Assembly (NCBI RefSeq): GCF_032854445.1
Contig: NC_088302.1
Location: 7,745,338-7,809,337, forward strand
Length of the DNA stretch: 64,000 nucleotides
From: Liolophura sinensis
Taxonomy: Eukaryota > Mollusca > Polyplacophora > Chitonida > Chitonidae
Direction of reading: 5' to 3'
Under the pieces are notes generated by a model that had not been told where the DNA came from, did no database searches, and saw only the letters and a list, made by a program, of their open reading frames with translations. Numbering within the stretch: the first letter of the stretch is position 1; each line of letters begins with the position of its first letter. The position numbers were made by a program, and so were the translations under genes. Positions 1 through 12,672 of the stretch are shown here, one piece after another.

Positions 1-158
1 CTAGAGTTTCCCCGTGGCAAAGTGCCATAGACATCATCAGAAATTATCTATAGAGGGTGACTGTTAAGAATTTGCTTGAACCCCCACCCTGTCCCCGGTC
101 TCGTCCACATCTGCATGAACTTGCAGTACTCATGAAATGCTGACAAGGCTTATTCCAG

Positions 159-3100
159 TCAGTAGTCAAACAGATCCGGAAAGGTTTGAGATCTCAGGTA
201 AGAATCTTCGTCATCACATCTCCTGAAGTTGCTAGCTAAGGTCAGGGCTAAAGCCCATATCCTTGCCCTCCTCCCCCCCCCTCCCCAACACTCACACAAA
301 GTTTTAGTTTTTCTTACAACCATATTCGTGCTCCAAGTATCCGATGTGCTTTTTTAAAAAGTAGACAGCTTTTGTTTTTCTATGATTTCTTTTCTTTCTC
401 TTCTCTTTTTTTTATTCTTTCTTTCTTTCTTCTTCTTCTTCTATTTTTGTTACTCCAAAAAATCTGGTTTCCTCCAGCTAAAATCATGATCAACATATGC
501 TGGAAAAGTTTTAAGTAATGTATTATACTGATGTGAATCAAATTCTATCTGTAGATAAAGTTTGAAGATCAAAGATTGGAAATCTGATGTAATATTGTAC
601 ACGTGTATTTCTTAGGTACTTGAGGAAACTGGCTTTAGTGTGGAGGACTTGGTGGACAAAAACGAATATTTAGAGAACCAGATGAATGATCAGTTAACCA
701 GGCTCTATATTGTACCGGGGGTGCCCATGACTACAAAGTTCCAGCCAAAGACAAGAAAAGAGATTAAGGTTTGTGTCAGTGTTTGCTCCTTCATGATAAA
801 ATTAAAGGATAATACGGGTTTTTATATTGTCTGTCTTTCTCATCTTCATTTTACGTATATCTACATGTTACAAGAATGATCTCCCTTTCAAACCCATGCA
901 GCTCTACCTCTAAACATGAACATATAGCATTACCAAGGACTATATTACTATCTTGAATTAAATCTGAGTAAATCTTTTTGTGGCTTACTTTAACATGTTT
1001 TGTATTGTTACATTCTGTTAGATGGCCCAAAAGGTGAAGGCCATGTGATCTCTTTAATGACAGACGATGTGGGCAAAAAAAAATTGTCCCCCTAATGTTA
1101 TATCATGAGAAAAGGCTTATTTTTGAATCACTGTCAGCAATAATGTCTTCATTGAATTCGTATAATTTTCAGCTTTCCAGATAGTCTTAGTATTTCTGAA
1201 CGGCTTATGTGATGTTTTTATCGTGCAACCAGGGCGAAATAGTCTCTGGTGAAGTGGAAAACTGTGCCTCAACATGGAGTGTCCATGTGAACTCCAGCTT
1301 CCAGGCTGTCTTACTGAATTCAGCTGACAAATTCATAACCATTACATCTTCTGTTTTAGGGGGTTATTATGGTGGGGTATGGATGGAGAGAGAATTGCCC
1401 AAAGTCTACAACTGCACAAATCACGATCAGGTTTCTCTTTGGTTTCAGAGTTTACAGTGGTTTAACATAGATTTGTTACCTGCACACAAACGTGACCAGA
1501 CACCTAAAACACAGCTTGGAATTAACCCTAACTATTTCTTCATGGTGATCCCTTTTGTCAAGTAAGTGTGTTGGCAAAATTATTGGTAGAAACACAGTGA
1601 TTTTAATGGCTGTAGCAGTTTTCTTTGCAAAAATAATTCTTTCATGAAAATATTCGCACTTGTGCTGTCTAATGTTGAACGTTAAATGTACATGACTTAT
1701 TCCCATTTCCTGTCAGAGTGTGATGACATTGTAGTGGTCATTCATTCGGGTTTCGAAGTATAAGGTATTAAGGTACAATTTTACCTATACAGCTGTACCG
1801 CATAGGTTGTCAACGTACTTGTAGCTTACTTTATAGATGTAAATGAGTGCACTCATGAAATGTGATATGAAATTTTGACTTAAAGTAGAACCACAGACCT
1901 GGACCGTCCAAACTGCACATAGATGATTCGATTCTGATGATTCATAACATCGAAAACAGAAGGAAAACAGTAGAATTTGGTGATCAGAAATGTCGTTCCT
2001 TGAAACCCGTAACGGGAACTCTGACAAATTTTAATTTGACAGTTCTATTTGTTACCAATCTCTGTTTCCATTCAATATAATTCAAGCCTTAATTATTTTT
2101 GCCGGTGATACTTTTTGGAAACCTGTAAGATTAGCTTGGTCGTTACTTTCACCGGTGTTGAGCGACACTGTTCTCCTCTCTGCAACTCATAATCAGCAGG
2201 CCCGACTGCATGGGTCCTTGTGTCGTGCCCGGTAGGCCTATCTCTCAACCTAGCTATGAAAAATGTGAAATGGCACCTAATTCTCTGCTGGTATTACCAT
2301 TATTCCATGGATGTCCAGTTTGTGTCAGACAAACCAGACAGGAGCATGTTTGCGTCATCTAAGGTGGTTGGTATGTGAGCGAAAATCGGCCATCATATCG
2401 CCCGGTCACTATGCTGTACACGCTTTTCCAGGATCTCATACAACACTAATATCTTTTGTGAAAATATTTGTTGTGTAACTGTTTCACTTATATGATTTTC
2501 AGGGTGCTAATTAAGACGTGTAGACGTAGGGGTAATTATAGATTTAGTCATATGATAGCTTCAGGAAAAGCTTAAGGCCTAACGCAAGGGTTTGTCAATG
2601 CTTTGCAGGGCTTTTCCTTACATAATCCTGGCAGGCCTTCATGACATGACAACCGACCAGGTCTCCACGGCCAACAACATAGGTAGACGGACCAACTTCT
2701 ATGGGGTTTTTAAAGCGGAATTACTTCAAATAATATTTTTTTAAAATTCAGTATACATACTAACACAGCAGAAATATTGTCTGTAGGGAACATTTAATAT
2801 GAAAATAAATGTGTTGGGATTCTCCTTTAAGTTTAAGATCGCTTCATGATCATGGACCCAGGACTATTATGACATCAGGAGTGTCCTGGCTGGCTCAGAT
2901 GGTCAAAACGCTGCCTCACTACAACCATCAGGCTCTCAACCAATTAGGTTGCGTGTTTTGAATCCAGCTCTACAATGTATCGGCTGGGTCAAATGTTTGA
3001 TATTTTGACCTCTTCAGAATGATGACCTTGACAAAAATTGAGGTCATCAGTATGATGTAAAGTGGTCACGTGACTGTGGCTGAACTGATCTCACAATGCA

Positions 3101-6100
3101 CTGACATGCCTAGCAGACAGAGCCACACTGACTTCTAGTATCACACAGGATGTCCAACATATCTGTGAGAATCGGCAGCTAAAGTTTAGGTTCTTAATGA
3201 TCTTATGTTGTCCTGTGTAAAACTAGTTTTCTGTGAATAAACAACACGTAAAAGGATGCTTGAAAACAAACACACACATACTCCCATATGGACAGCAAAA
3301 TCAAACAATTTCGCCACACAGGTTGTCTCCACTTCAATTGGTTGATCTTCATTTTCACCGTCACTTCACCCAGGATTCTGGTTGGAAACGTCACACTCTG
3401 TCAAGCTATAAAACCACAGGATTTCACGATGTCCCGTGACATGAAAGTGATTATTGTGTGAAATATTGAGTCCAAACATGGCGGAAGTATGTACTGAAGC
3501 AAAGACGTTTCGTCAAAACACCAAGGATTTACTCTTCTTGTTGGTCAGAAACATAAAACTGAAACTACAGTTGTATGCAGACATGATTTATCTGTTCATC
3601 AATGCATAAATCTACAAGGTCAGGGTTTAATACATAAGATTTAAGACCGCTGTTAAGGTAGAACAGCGAGCACATCTCGGATCGTTGCAGGAGAGTGTGA
3701 AGCTGACCTTGTAGCTTGGTACGGTAGTACATTGTTTAATCTGATGTGAGCTTCACTGGTGGAACTAAATTTAAAGGTGGGAAATGTATCAGATTCCAGT
3801 TTAGACAGTGTAAACAACAAGCAATCATTTAAGTGTGCAAATGATGAATATTGGCATCTTTTTGATGACCTGGCCTCAATTTGACGTCCTCATTTTTATT
3901 TTGAGCTATTAAAAATAAGTGAATGAGCAAACATTTTGACCCTGAGATTCCTCTAAGCAATGTTTATTTTATTTAGTGGTTAGACATAATTGTCATTATT
4001 TTTAATGATCTTTTGTAGGGGATTAAGGAAGTGGATATCAAACAGAAAGAACAGTGAAGAAAATAACACTACAGAAACAAAGTCGAAATCCAAGAGCAAA
4101 AAACAGGATATTGAGACAAAGCAGGTTTCAGAGAAACAGCGTTTAAAACAACAGCAGCATTTTGCACAACAGAATCAGAAAGAGTTCCAAGACTACCCGC
4201 AGTTGAAAGACTTGAAACCTGCCTCGTTGAAAAAAGGGAGGCTATCTGCAGGCTCTGTGGAGAAAGGCACCTCACCAGGGAAACAAAAAAAGGTGCAGAT
4301 ATTGGTGAGTAGGTTCATGCCTTGTATTGGAAGATTTCTGTAATATTTGGTGGGCTGTATTATGTAGGACTTAAAGCAAACCAGCCCTGTTGTTGTGTTT
4401 CCACTTTTGCATGGTGAACCTATCTTGGTGACAGGTCAGTCCTGATTGAATTCAGTTGAATGAAGGATATTGTGGTTTGTCTGCGTCTGATGGTAAATGG
4501 TGATAGCCTTCTTCTGTTTGGGGTGGGTATATCTGCTCCTATCTATAATTCTATAGACAGAAGTAATTCTATAATAGTTTGGATTTTCCTAGTACATGCA
4601 ACATTGAAACGTCAACGGGTCTAAAATCAGAGAGGAACACTTCGGAACATACCCACGTGAGGATCACAAAACTCCTCCTTGGACAACACCATTTCAAAGA
4701 AAAGGGTTATCACAGGTGTTCTGGCCACAAATTCATTAACACAGATGACCATAAACCCATGCTAATTGCTTTACCTCTCTTCTTTGTGCATGTGTATGGT
4801 CCATTCCGTGACACTCTAGAGCAGGTGTTGACAGCGAAGGAGAGACTGCAGCGAAATGGGGGAAGAAGGTTGCACAATTTTGCCTTGCATTTGCATCAGC
4901 TTGTGTCAAATAAATATGTGAAGGTTTAAAGTAGATATAAAAGAACAGAAATAATGACTCTTTCTGGAGTCATTGTCGTTTTTAGATCGGTAAATGTGGA
5001 AGAGTTGAAATTTTAGACCTCAGATGGCTGCTGCGCTTAGTTCTAAAATTTCAGCTATTCCACATTTACAAGTCTAAAATCAACAACAATAACTCGATAA
5101 AGGGTCATTATTTCTTGAAGGACCAATCAACGGATGACACCCACATGATCACACTAACCATACACAAGAGGTAACATTTTGTTATGCTTTTCAGCAAGCC
5201 ATTATTTTGCCGCCACACTACAGTACAAAAGAACAGCAAAAAAAAAAAAAAAAACAAGTGACTTGATATACTCAATGGAATTTAGTTTCTACCTAATATT
5301 TTAGTTTGAATTTCACTATAGAATGAATCTGAAATATACTTTGGTACAGGATAGCCCACGTCCAAAAGTCAGGACCATCATAGTTTTCCAGCTAGTTTCC
5401 ACCTTGATTAAACCCTCCACTTTTGAGAGATGTGAGAGCATATCTGGCCGATTATATGTGATATAACGTTATATATTGTTTATATTCATATGCTTCGGAG
5501 ATTGTAAAAAAGCGTACATACTTATCAACACCATACGTTATCTTCAGTAAGACTGCATTAATCTTAAAAAGAAAAATTAATAGGAATGTCTGACAGTGTA
5601 TATTTGTTTCTTAGATGTAAATAGTGCCAGTTTTACTTTATACATTGTTGTTAGTTACCTTGTTCTAGTCTCCTGGAAACTGCCAGCCCTGTAGAAGTAT
5701 ATGACTTAGTTTTCCATCTTCACTTCAGAATCGTGATGGTTCAGTTAGTGGAAACGTTCGCCGGTCACTCGCCAGTCAGTTGAATCATCTAGAAGGTAAG
5801 AGTATTATCTGATAGACAGCGATTATGTTTGATTTAGCATTTTCTGTTTCCCTCATTGATTGGTGACGCTAAGCAGTCAACAGTTTTAATCCTGTGGTCA
5901 CGTGTGCAGTCTTATGTCTGTTGAAGACCACTTGTCTTCCATCTATTCAGTGTGTATATCTAGACATCACATGTGAGAAAGTTTGTCAGTGACTTGCCAA
6001 AGGTTGGTGGTTTTCCCACTGATTTCCCTCACCCATTACACTGACAACCATCACATCAAAAATTCTGGTGACCAACATTGTGATGGGAAGAAACCGGGCA

Positions 6101-6460
6101 CAGCCTGGGGGAATGGCACGACCACCTGCAGGTTGCTGGCATATCTTCCCATTTACATTCAAATAAGTAAATAACTAAAGCACTTTAATCTGTACACTAA
6201 TCCTTTATTTTTGCGCAAGGTTAGAGAAGGAGAATACATTGACTCTTGTAACAATTATTCTGGATAGCAGCCCCAAAAGAAATAAATGAACAAAATTTTT
6301 AGTTTGCAAATGAATTCTTTGAATCCATAGTTTTGTTTTTGTTTTAGGTGATAAAGCTTCCTCAGCTGGACACAAGAAGACAAAGAAAAAGGATTTTGGT
6401 TCTGAGGCTTGGGCAAACTTCAGATTTGATGTATCGGCCATTATGGCCTGTTTACCGTAG
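159..6460 (+). CDS. 3' part of an unrecognised multi-exon gene with a basic, Lys-rich C-terminus
   Basis: Supported exons are 159-197, 616-768, 4019-4304, 5729-5795 and 6348-6460 (stop TAG at 6458-6460), each with AG before and GT after. The 616-768 exon reads as a compact folded segment (LYIVPGVP, then KTRKEIK). The 4019-4304 exon is Lys/Gln-rich and low complexity. The last exon ends in a hydrophobic-aromatic tail (FRFDVSAIMACLP) after a KKTKKK cluster that could be a nuclear signal. Phases agree except between 616-768 (ends in phase 0) and 4019-4304 (needs two bases from upstream), so an exon is probably missed between 769 and 4018. The 5' end lies outside the window. I do not recognise the family; a nuclear or nucleolar protein is only a guess from composition. 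Confidence 0.5.
2885..2995 (+). repeat. tRNA-like SINE fragment
   Basis: In the large intron after 768, a box-A-like TGGCTCAGATGG (about 2893) is followed about 60 bases later by a box-B-like stretch ending TTTGAATCCAG. This spacing is usual for a tRNA-derived SINE head. It is not clearly one of the two abundant families of this window. Confidence 0.35.
4948..5115. mobile_element. Foldback (palindromic) MITE-like element
   Basis: The two halves are imperfect reverse complements over almost the whole 168 bp. GAAATAATGACTCTTT at the left matches AAAGGGTCATTATTTC at the right, and TAAATGTGGAA and GAAATTTTAGA recur inverted nearer the centre. There is no ORF. It lies in the intron of the first gene. 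No convincing target duplication was seen, so the superfamily is unknown. Confidence 0.6.
6077..6160 (-). repeat. SINE-1 fragment (central part)
   Basis: Matches the central block of the main SINE family of this window: GGGAAGAAACCGGGCACAGC, then the GACCACCTGCAGGTTGCTGG part. It lacks both tail and tRNA head. It lies in the last intron of the 159-6460 gene. Confidence 0.6.
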
Positions 6461-7138
6461 CGAGGGATACAAAGTCAGGATACTTCCAAATGGTCTGTTG
6501 TTGTGAAACAATTCATCATGGGGCATTCCCCATACTACAACATTGCACAGAGTGTCATATTGCCACAATATGGCTGCAAATACTGCCAAAGTGGTGTTAA
6601 GCCATTATCATCCATCCAATCATCTTTCCATACACTCATCCTTCCATACACTCATTCTTCCATACACTCATATGTTCATTCATTCATTGTACCAGGTAGT
6701 ACATGTATACCTTTGTAGTTTGACATTTTTGTCCCATGCCATGCTGGGAGCAAGCATGTGTGGTACTGTATGCTATGTGATAATGTCCAAACTCATGACT
6801 CTGTTGAAATTGATTATTTTGGTGGTTTTGAATTTTGAACATTCAAAAAAATAAGGAAATTCTACTTATGACTCACCTTGAATTGATGAATGATATGAAT
6901 GTTTAAAGAAGATCAAGCAAGCCATTGAACATAGTGATGTTATATTGGAAAGAGAGATGACCTCTAGATAAGGTCATACTAAAAAATCATGCATTAGAAG
7001 CAAAAGGGGTCCTCACATCCTTGCCAAAGGGCCTAGCTGGGACTGCATTTACAGGGAATTTCAAGACCAATAGCTGTGAAAACCTGTGCCTTTTTCCAAA
7101 ATTACCAAGTTGTACCAGTCCCAAAAAGATAAGCTGCT

Positions 7139-7272
7139 GTTATTTATTTATTTATTTGATTGGTGTTTTACGCCGTACTCAACAATGTTTCACTTATACG
7201 ACAGTGGCCAGCATTATGGTGGGAGGAACCGGGCACAGCCCGGGGGGAAACCCATGACCATCTGCAGGTTGC
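7139..7272 (-). mobile_element. SINE-1 copy, head missing
   Basis: On the minus strand the copy ends in the (AAATA)n tail. On the plus strand it therefore starts with TTTATTTATTTGATTGG, continues with the GTGTTTTACGCCGTACTCAA block and stops after GCAGGTTGCTG. The tRNA-derived head is absent, as in a 5'-truncated retroposed copy. Confidence 0.8.
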
Positions 7273-9547
7273 TGCATGACCATAAGCTGCTGTTAAGCAG
7301 CATCTCACCAAACCAAAGCCCAGGAACAAACTCTGATTAACAAATTAGATTTTGCCACAAGGAAATAGTATTTTTGTTTGATACTAGGGTGTAGAGATTT
7401 TTATGAACAAACAAGGTGTGAGACAATAAATTGCAAAGCCCTTCTCCAAATCTCTTTTTTACGTTTAATATTATTGGGACTCAAAGCCCTTTTCACATCA
7501 TGCCAAAGTCTACTGACCCTTCCCCCCCCCCTCCATCACCCTCTCACCTGCCGCCTCCCCCCCACCCACCACCAACCTTCCATGGCAGCTTCAGCAAGAG
7601 CGATGTCACAGTGAGGACCATATACATAATGAATGAACTCACATTATGGGCAACAATAGAACTGTATGACTGACATTGATTGGTGCACACTTGCCTGAGT
7701 TGGGCACCTTAAATGTCAAGTGGTTTTAGGGATGTTAAGGAATGACAAATTTTAAGCTTTTACTGGTACGGCCACATGAATAGGTCATTTCAGCCATACG
7801 AACAACTTAGTTCAGCTATGTGAAGGGCAACATGGGATCAGGGTTTATGACATTTATAACAGTAAATAGTTTGTGGTATGTTTTTTTTTTTTCACTCCAA
7901 GTACAGTTTCATTCATTCATGTCCCTGTAGGCAGCACTGCATCTGTTGTATGTACATGTACACACATGTAGATCAACCTCATCTGTACTCATACTGGCAC
8001 TCTAGTATGGTAAATGGCTAGCCCAATTTTACTTTGGCACTTTTCATCAGCCATTATTCTGTAAAAACTGCAGTAGTGTGGCCCATTTCTCATAACAATC
8101 TTAAAGTAAGGTTGTGCTGACAACTACGATATTCACGAGTGCTAGTGAACCGGGTACTTGTTGTTCAGCTGATGTACCGTTGACATCATAAAAGACAGCC
8201 TCTGGGAGTGATTAACCAGGCGATCCTTGTCAAATATCCAAAGACTCATTTCTCACCTGCCGGAACATGGAAAGAGGATTCCAATGCTTTCCTTGGCTAG
8301 AATTTGATAATGGCCATGCATACCGCAATTATGTTTTACCCATAACCTCAACTTGTGATTCAGTAGTTTTCTACATTTTAGGGGATATATCAAGATTTAA
8401 CATGTCAGCAAGTATGACTTTGTATTGACACTTTCACGCACAATGCGAGTACATTTACATTTAGTTAAGACAAATGTATGTATTTTAATATATGAAAAAC
8501 ACTTATCATGTTAAATTATCATGGAACAGATTGTACCATTTGTACAGAGTGCATATCCGTTTGACACGATTCCCACTGCTGAAAATTCTTGAATTTTGTT
8601 AAAAGGTTTTCATCACCTTGAAAAAGAGTTGATTTTGTCTTTGAGAGTACCAGTAAATTATTTTTCAACGGTAAGTATCCTGTTACATTATGTTTTAAAT
8701 AAGCTATCAAAATAGTATCGATTGATGGTTTGTACCTAAACAAATTTGTCGTTAAACTGCTGGAAAACATATGGTATTATGTCCTTGAAAGTCATTTTTC
8801 TTTCATGGGTGTGAACCCTGTTTTAATGTTATATTATTGAAAGGAATGAATATTACAACTCACTTAGATCATGCATGGAATAGGAAGTGCTCCAGACTGG
8901 TCCCTTCCAAGTCACACTTGTTTATGATATTCACCACCATTTTGGTAAGAGATTACCTGTTTTAATCTGTTTTGTTATGAGATAAAAGTGACTCTTAGAT
9001 TAAAAGCTTTGACACTTAATACACACATTAATGTACTGGCTATGAACCCATTAAGTTAGTGATTTCTTGTACATTTAAATTACTGTGCCATGATTACATA
9101 TGTCTTTATGTAGTTCCCATTGTACGTAGTTACAATCAACTTACTTATTTCAAGTTCCCTGGGTAGTGCTCAGTTTCTCCCAGGCCTATAACAGGTCAGT
9201 TGGATAATTATGACAATACACACACTGCATCAAAATTTCTCACCCAGAAAATGTTAGTAAGCAATGCTTGTCAGTTTATTATGATTATTAACATCATGAA
9301 TGTACCTTCACTGACAAATTTGTCAAAGTCAGATTTAAGCAAGTTTTGGGGGTAATTGTGGCACCCTTGTGCTGTTTGTTGTGATAGATATGTTATTACG
9401 AAAACATCTTTTTTTTTTGAGCAAAAAATACATCTTCTGCATGAGTATTAGGTTACCACAAGTGAGGCCCATTTTATACCTAAATGTGGTAGTGTATACC
9501 AAATGGCCCTGGGTACCATCCTGGTAACACTTGATGACCATCCTGGT

Positions 9548-9852
9548 AATTCCTGGATACCACCTTGGCAAATGCTGAATACCACAGTAACCAGGGATAC
9601 CACCCCGGGTAATTATGGATACCACCTGGGTAAACCATAGGCACGACCTGTGTGAACCTTGGATACTACCGGGGTAAACCATGGATACCTCCTGGGTAAA
9701 CCATGGATACCACCCGGGTAAACCATGGATACTACCTGGGTAAACCATGGATACCACCTGAGTAAACCATGGATACCACATAGGTATACCATGGATACCA
9801 CCCGGGTAAACCATGAATACCACCTAGGTATACCGTGGATACCACCCAGGTT
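9548..9852. repeat. Minisatellite, unit about 20 bp
   Basis: Tandem copies of a unit like TAAACCATGGATACCACCYG. The best-preserved copies lie between 9660 and 9840, with decayed copies to about 9550. Short ORFs running through it on both strands (Tyr/Pro/Trp-rich or Asn/His-rich) are products of the repeat, not genes. Confidence 0.9.
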
Positions 9853-10360
9853 ACTTGTTTCATACATCAACAGGAGGAAATGCCCTGAAAAATGTCCAAG
9901 GAAAATGTCAGACATGGTTTTAATCCCTAAGGGTAACTTTTGTTGAACAGGGGACAGATTTTATATCTTTTGTATGGTTTACTAGATTTGATTTTAGCGT
10001 GTTACATGTACATGGATAATGTAAAATGATTAGTCATATTCAGCTGAAATCTGATTTTATGTAACCCTCAGAGTTTTGCAGTTTTTCATGTGCGATTTTA
10101 AGAATTAAACATATTTTCAATTTTTTAGAACCAGAGTTTGATATTTACTTCAATTCTTAATATGTTCACTTTATTCAGTTACTTGTCTTTAGAGGACACA
10201 CTGGGTGTGGGTTCAAACACAGCCTTGGAATTTGTGGATTCTCTAGTGATCATTCATAGAACCTTCAGTTGGTGACAACAAGCAGTTGATGAGCATCGTG
10301 TGGGAGTTTGTACTGTATATGTTCGTACTATGTTTGTACAGATCATTGTCTTCAACCAAT

Positions 10361-10541
10361 GTTTATTTATTTATTTATTTGATGGGCGGTTTACGCCGTA
10401 CTCAAGAATATATCACTTATACGACAGCGGCCAGCATTAGGGTGAGAAACCCACAACCATCCGCAGGTTGCTGGCAGACCTTCCCACTTAGGGCCGGAGA
10501 GAAAGCCAGCATGAGCTGGACTTGAACTGAGCCATGGAGGC
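10361..10541 (-). mobile_element. SINE-1 copy with internal deletion in the head
   Basis: Has the tail, the ACGCCGTACTCAAGAATAT block, the GCAGGTTGCTGGCAGACC block and AGCATGAGCTGGACTTGAAC. It then jumps to GAGCCATGGAGGCCCC, the 5' end of the tRNA head. The stretch between box B and box A is deleted. Confidence 0.8.
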
Positions 10542-11502
10542 CCCTCTTCAACCAATATGGTGTGCATGTACAACCAAAGCTGTAGCTGTGTAAGTCTGCA
10601 TGTGACAAGTGGGAAAGTTAGTAACTTCACTTGAGGCATTCCAGTTTCCTCCAAGTAAAAATCCCAGCTGAAAAAGTGCTACCCCCCTCCCCCCCACGTC
10701 AGTTCTACAGCGACACAGGCCCTACCAACCCCAACCCCCAACCAGGTTTGTCAGGCCAATCAGTCTGGTACAATGTATAGGCTGTTCAAATCCACCTCTC
10801 GCTACTTCTGCTTTGAAGCACCTGTCATAGGTTTACTGCAGTCACTCAAGGGTCCTCCAACCGTAAATTTTATGGTATTAATATGTGACAATTCTTGAGT
10901 TGAGCGTCCTAACACCACTCGCATAAAAAAAACCAAGAAGATATATTCTGGGATTGAGAGAATTTTCTGTACATGGTTTGGTTTCTCCAATAAATCTGAC
11001 TGTCACATGTGTAAATTACTTCAGCTATGTTAAGTGCAACACGGGATCAGACATATCAGTAAACAGTTTGTGGTATTTTCTTTCTACAAAGTAGACTTTC
11101 ATTCATGTCAGGTTACGAAAAAATTGTGGAGTAAGGCATGAGACACAAATCAAATGAATAAACTCTAGAAACTTTGGCGTTATTAGCACGATTAACATAA
11201 CGTTCCATACTTGTACTTTGGTGAGAAATATAGGCCTACAGCCCAGTCTCTATCTGGGAATACACAGTATTTACCTCTTGTGACATAAACATGGCTGGAC
11301 TTCAACCAAACCCGAGAGAAACTAAAAATTCCTATCTGAAGCTCAGATGTAAAAGCTCACAGCCTTAGACCAGGTTGTTTATTGTCTACAATACAGACCT
11401 GTAAAGTAAACAGTAACAGCCGCAGACAGTATGTGATTTTTACCGGTACTCTTGATTTATGTCAAGATTTGAAAACTGATCAGGTGGAATACCTTATTAT
11501 TA

Positions 11503-11740
11503 GTGAAATATCAGACACTCCATGAAGCAAAGTATCGGTCACCTCAAAGTATCAGACATCTCAAATATCAGGCACCTCATGAAAAATATCAGACACCTCA
11601 AGACGCAAAGAATCTGTCACTTCATAATGACGCAAAGTATCAGACACCTCATGAAGCAAAATATCAGACACTTCAAAGTATCAGGTACAGGATGTAACTC
11701 ATGAGCAGAGATATCAGATACTTCAAAGTATTGGAGAGCT
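11503..11740. repeat. Degenerate minisatellite, unit about 18-25 bp
   Basis: Repeated AAATATCAGACACCTCATGA-like units with variable inserts. A poly-G tract follows at about 11748-11770. The open frames across it arise from the repeat. Confidence 0.8.
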
Positions 11741-11984
11741 CAGAGTTGGGGGTGGGGGGGGGGGGGGGGGAGGCACTGAATCAAAGGCACAAAATAGGTG
11801 TTGAGCACCATATATAAGACTTTTAACTTACGTTTGTTCCAAGTTAAAAACAAGCACTGCCCTGTACTACTGTTATGCTATGCTGTAGGCAGTATTGATG
11901 TGTAGATGTACCTAATCTTACTTCTTCAGTGCAGATAAGTAGATGGCTTGAATATAACACAAGGTATGATTATTTACTTCAGTG

Positions 11985-12092
11985 ATATTCAACACCATAC
12001 TTAAGAATATTTCACTTTTACAAAGGCAGCCAGCATTATGGTGGGAGCAAACCGGCAGAGCCCAGGGGAAACCCATGGCCATCTGCAGGTTG
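11985..12092 (-). repeat. SINE-1 fragment
   Basis: Diverged central part: CACCATACTTAAGAATATTT, then CCAGCATTATGGTGGGAG and CCATCTGCAGGTTGAA. There is no tail and no head. Divergence is higher than in the copy at 12282, so it looks older. Confidence 0.7.
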
Positions 12093-12179
12093 AACACCCC
12101 CAAAGTGCCCTGTTGCTACAGTGTGGAAAAAATGACATGAATACAGATACTGTACGGCTTTTTCCGGCCAGCTTAGTGC

Positions 12180-12672
12180 CCCCTCCGTGCCCCTACCCTG
12201 CCCCCATTCGGTCTGTTCCCCACATCCCCGCCCCATTTCGGCCAGACCCGTTCAGTTTGCCACCCACAAAGTTCTTTTTAATTTATTTATTTATTTGATT
12301 GGTGTTTTACACTGTATTCAAGAATATTTCACTTATACGATGGCAGCCAGCATTATAGTGGGAGGAAACCGGGCATAGTCGAGGGGGAACCCACGACCAT
12401 CCGCAGGTGGCTGGCAGACATTCCCACGTACGACCGGAGAGGAAGTCAGCATGAGCTGGGCTTTACCTCACAGCGACCGCATTAGTGAGAGGCACCTGGA
12501 TCATTACGCTGCACTAGCGTGCTAACCGACTGAGCCACGGAGACCCGAAGTTCTTTTTAAAAAGGAATCATTGTTGACGTCACCCTGCAAGTTACTCAAT
12601 CTCAAAACGCACCACCAGGGCCTTAAGAAAAACTGTATTTCGAAGCCATTTTTACCCCCCCAAAGTGAAAGT
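12180..12672. repeat. Dispersed repeat (copy 1), interrupted by a SINE-1 insertion
   Basis: The flanks of the SINE at 12282-12547 match one continuous block at about 60138-60310: the CCCCCATTCGGTCTGTTCCC part, GTTCTTTTTAA, ATCATTGTTGACGTCACC, GGGCCTTAAGAAAA and GAAGCCATTTTTACCCC. The 60-kb copy has no SINE, so it is a paralogous empty site. Family unknown. Confidence 0.8.
12282..12547 (-). mobile_element. Full-length tRNA-derived SINE-1 with 13-bp target duplication
   Basis: Reading on the minus strand: a tRNA-like head with box A in GGCTCAGTCGGTTAGC, the GGTCGCTGTGAG box-B region, the central domain, the conserved GAGTACGGCGTAAAACACC-like 3' block (diverged in this copy) and a TAAATAAATAAAT tail. 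The 13-bp duplication AAGTTCTTTTTAA flanks it at 12269-12281 and 12548-12560. Such target duplications reflect LINE-dependent retroposition. The shared 3' block may belong to a described mollusc or metazoan SINE superfamily, but I cannot verify which. Confidence 0.92.

Noticed and set aside
1209-1565. 118-codon ORF as an exon of the first gene
   Set aside because: It has no convincing acceptor-donor pair with the phase needed, and its residues do not show a recognisable domain. It remains possible that part of it is the missing exon.
159-6460. Assignment of the first gene to NEPRO or ashwin (C2orf49)
   Set aside because: Partial resemblance of the LYIVPGVP region in style only. Sequence as recalled does not line up over the full exons.
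9335-9915. Tyr/Trp/Pro-rich ORFs of 100-162 codons
   Set aside because: They are products of the 20-bp minisatellite, with unrelated ends.
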